Below, in pieces: positions 20,214-20,224 of a stretch of 20,224 bases of DNA (positions are counted from its first letter, which is position 1; the number at the start of each line of letters is the position of its first letter). This stretch comes from a virus. The stretch covers positions 1 to 20,224 of IMG/VR virus record IMGVR_UViG_3300035661_000380. One strand, given 5' to 3'. Under the pieces are notes generated by a model, which did not search any database, was not told the origin of the DNA, and saw only the letters and a list, made by a program, of their open reading frames with translations. The position numbers and the translations under genes were made by a program.

Positions 20214-20224
20214 ATGGCAACACT
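20214..20224 (+). CDS. Start of the next gene, probably major capsid protein (cut by window edge)
   Basis: ATG GCA ACA followed by two bases, eight bases after AAGGAG (20201-20206), the strongest ribosome site near the right edge. Position directly after the scaffold gene predicts the major capsid protein. Only three complete codons are visible, so the identity is inference from gene order alone. Confidence 0.5.

Noticed and set aside
1-20224. tRNA genes, CRISPR arrays, insertion sequences, integrase and attachment sites
   Set aside because: Looked for by eye on both strands; no cloverleaf-like sequence, regular spacer array, transposase or integrase motif was found. Short or degenerate cases could be missed without tools.

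Overview
The window is one block of a tailed dsDNA bacteriophage or prophage genome, about 44% G+C by eye. The host is probably a Gram-negative bacterium, most likely proteobacterial: the Bet/YqaJ recombination pair, Cro-like regulator, O/P-like replication pair, NinB, RusA and the short-tailed-phage head genes of the Bordetella BPP-1 kind all point that way. The host genus cannot be read from the sequence. No integrase, CI-type repressor, lysis gene, tRNA or CRISPR is visible, so temperate or lytic lifestyle stays open. The window cuts a gene at the left edge and stops four codons into a gene at the right edge.

Layout. (1) 1-4636, minus strand: one tightly overlapping leftward operon. It starts with a 51-aa membrane protein and continues with a 92-aa unknown, a Bet/RecT annealase, a YqaJ exonuclease, SSB, an HTH plus PD-(D/E)XK-like protein, then small unknown proteins and a cut-off zinc-ribbon protein. 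(2) 4637-4799: AT-rich divergent control region with one promoter candidate on each strand and repeats that could be operators. (3) 4800-6892: rightward early genes: Cro-like regulator, O-like initiator with CGAACGC iterons inside its coding sequence (probable origin), P-like helicase loader and two small proteins. (4) 6893-8337: accessory genes behind a good sigma70-type promoter, including two genes preceded by the same UACG-loop RNA hairpin and a small XRE regulator. (5) 8330-11236: DNA-modification and recombination cassette: a C5-cytosine methyltransferase with a second, apparently genuine gene nested in another frame, flanked by a 23-codon remnant of ninB and by full-length ninB, then a Ref-like HNH nuclease, an N6-adenine methyltransferase and RusA. 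(6) 11267-20224: small genes leading into the morphogenesis module: TerS, TerL, cupin-like protein, Ala/Gly-rich protein, head-tail connector (portal), capsid-staple-like protein, beta-rich structural proteins, a 555-aa lectin-like protein, a Bbp19-like protein, scaffold, and the first codons of what should be the major capsid protein.

How it fits together. The left operon supplies recombination-dependent replication and repair (annealase, exonuclease, SSB). The rightward genes start replication from an origin inside the initiator gene. The central cassette protects the DNA against host restriction and resolves recombination and packaging intermediates. The right part packages DNA and builds the head. 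The most interesting signals are the nested gene in the methyltransferase, the 10-bp-phased iterons, the ninB remnant, the paired RBS hairpins, and the structured leader before the capsid gene.
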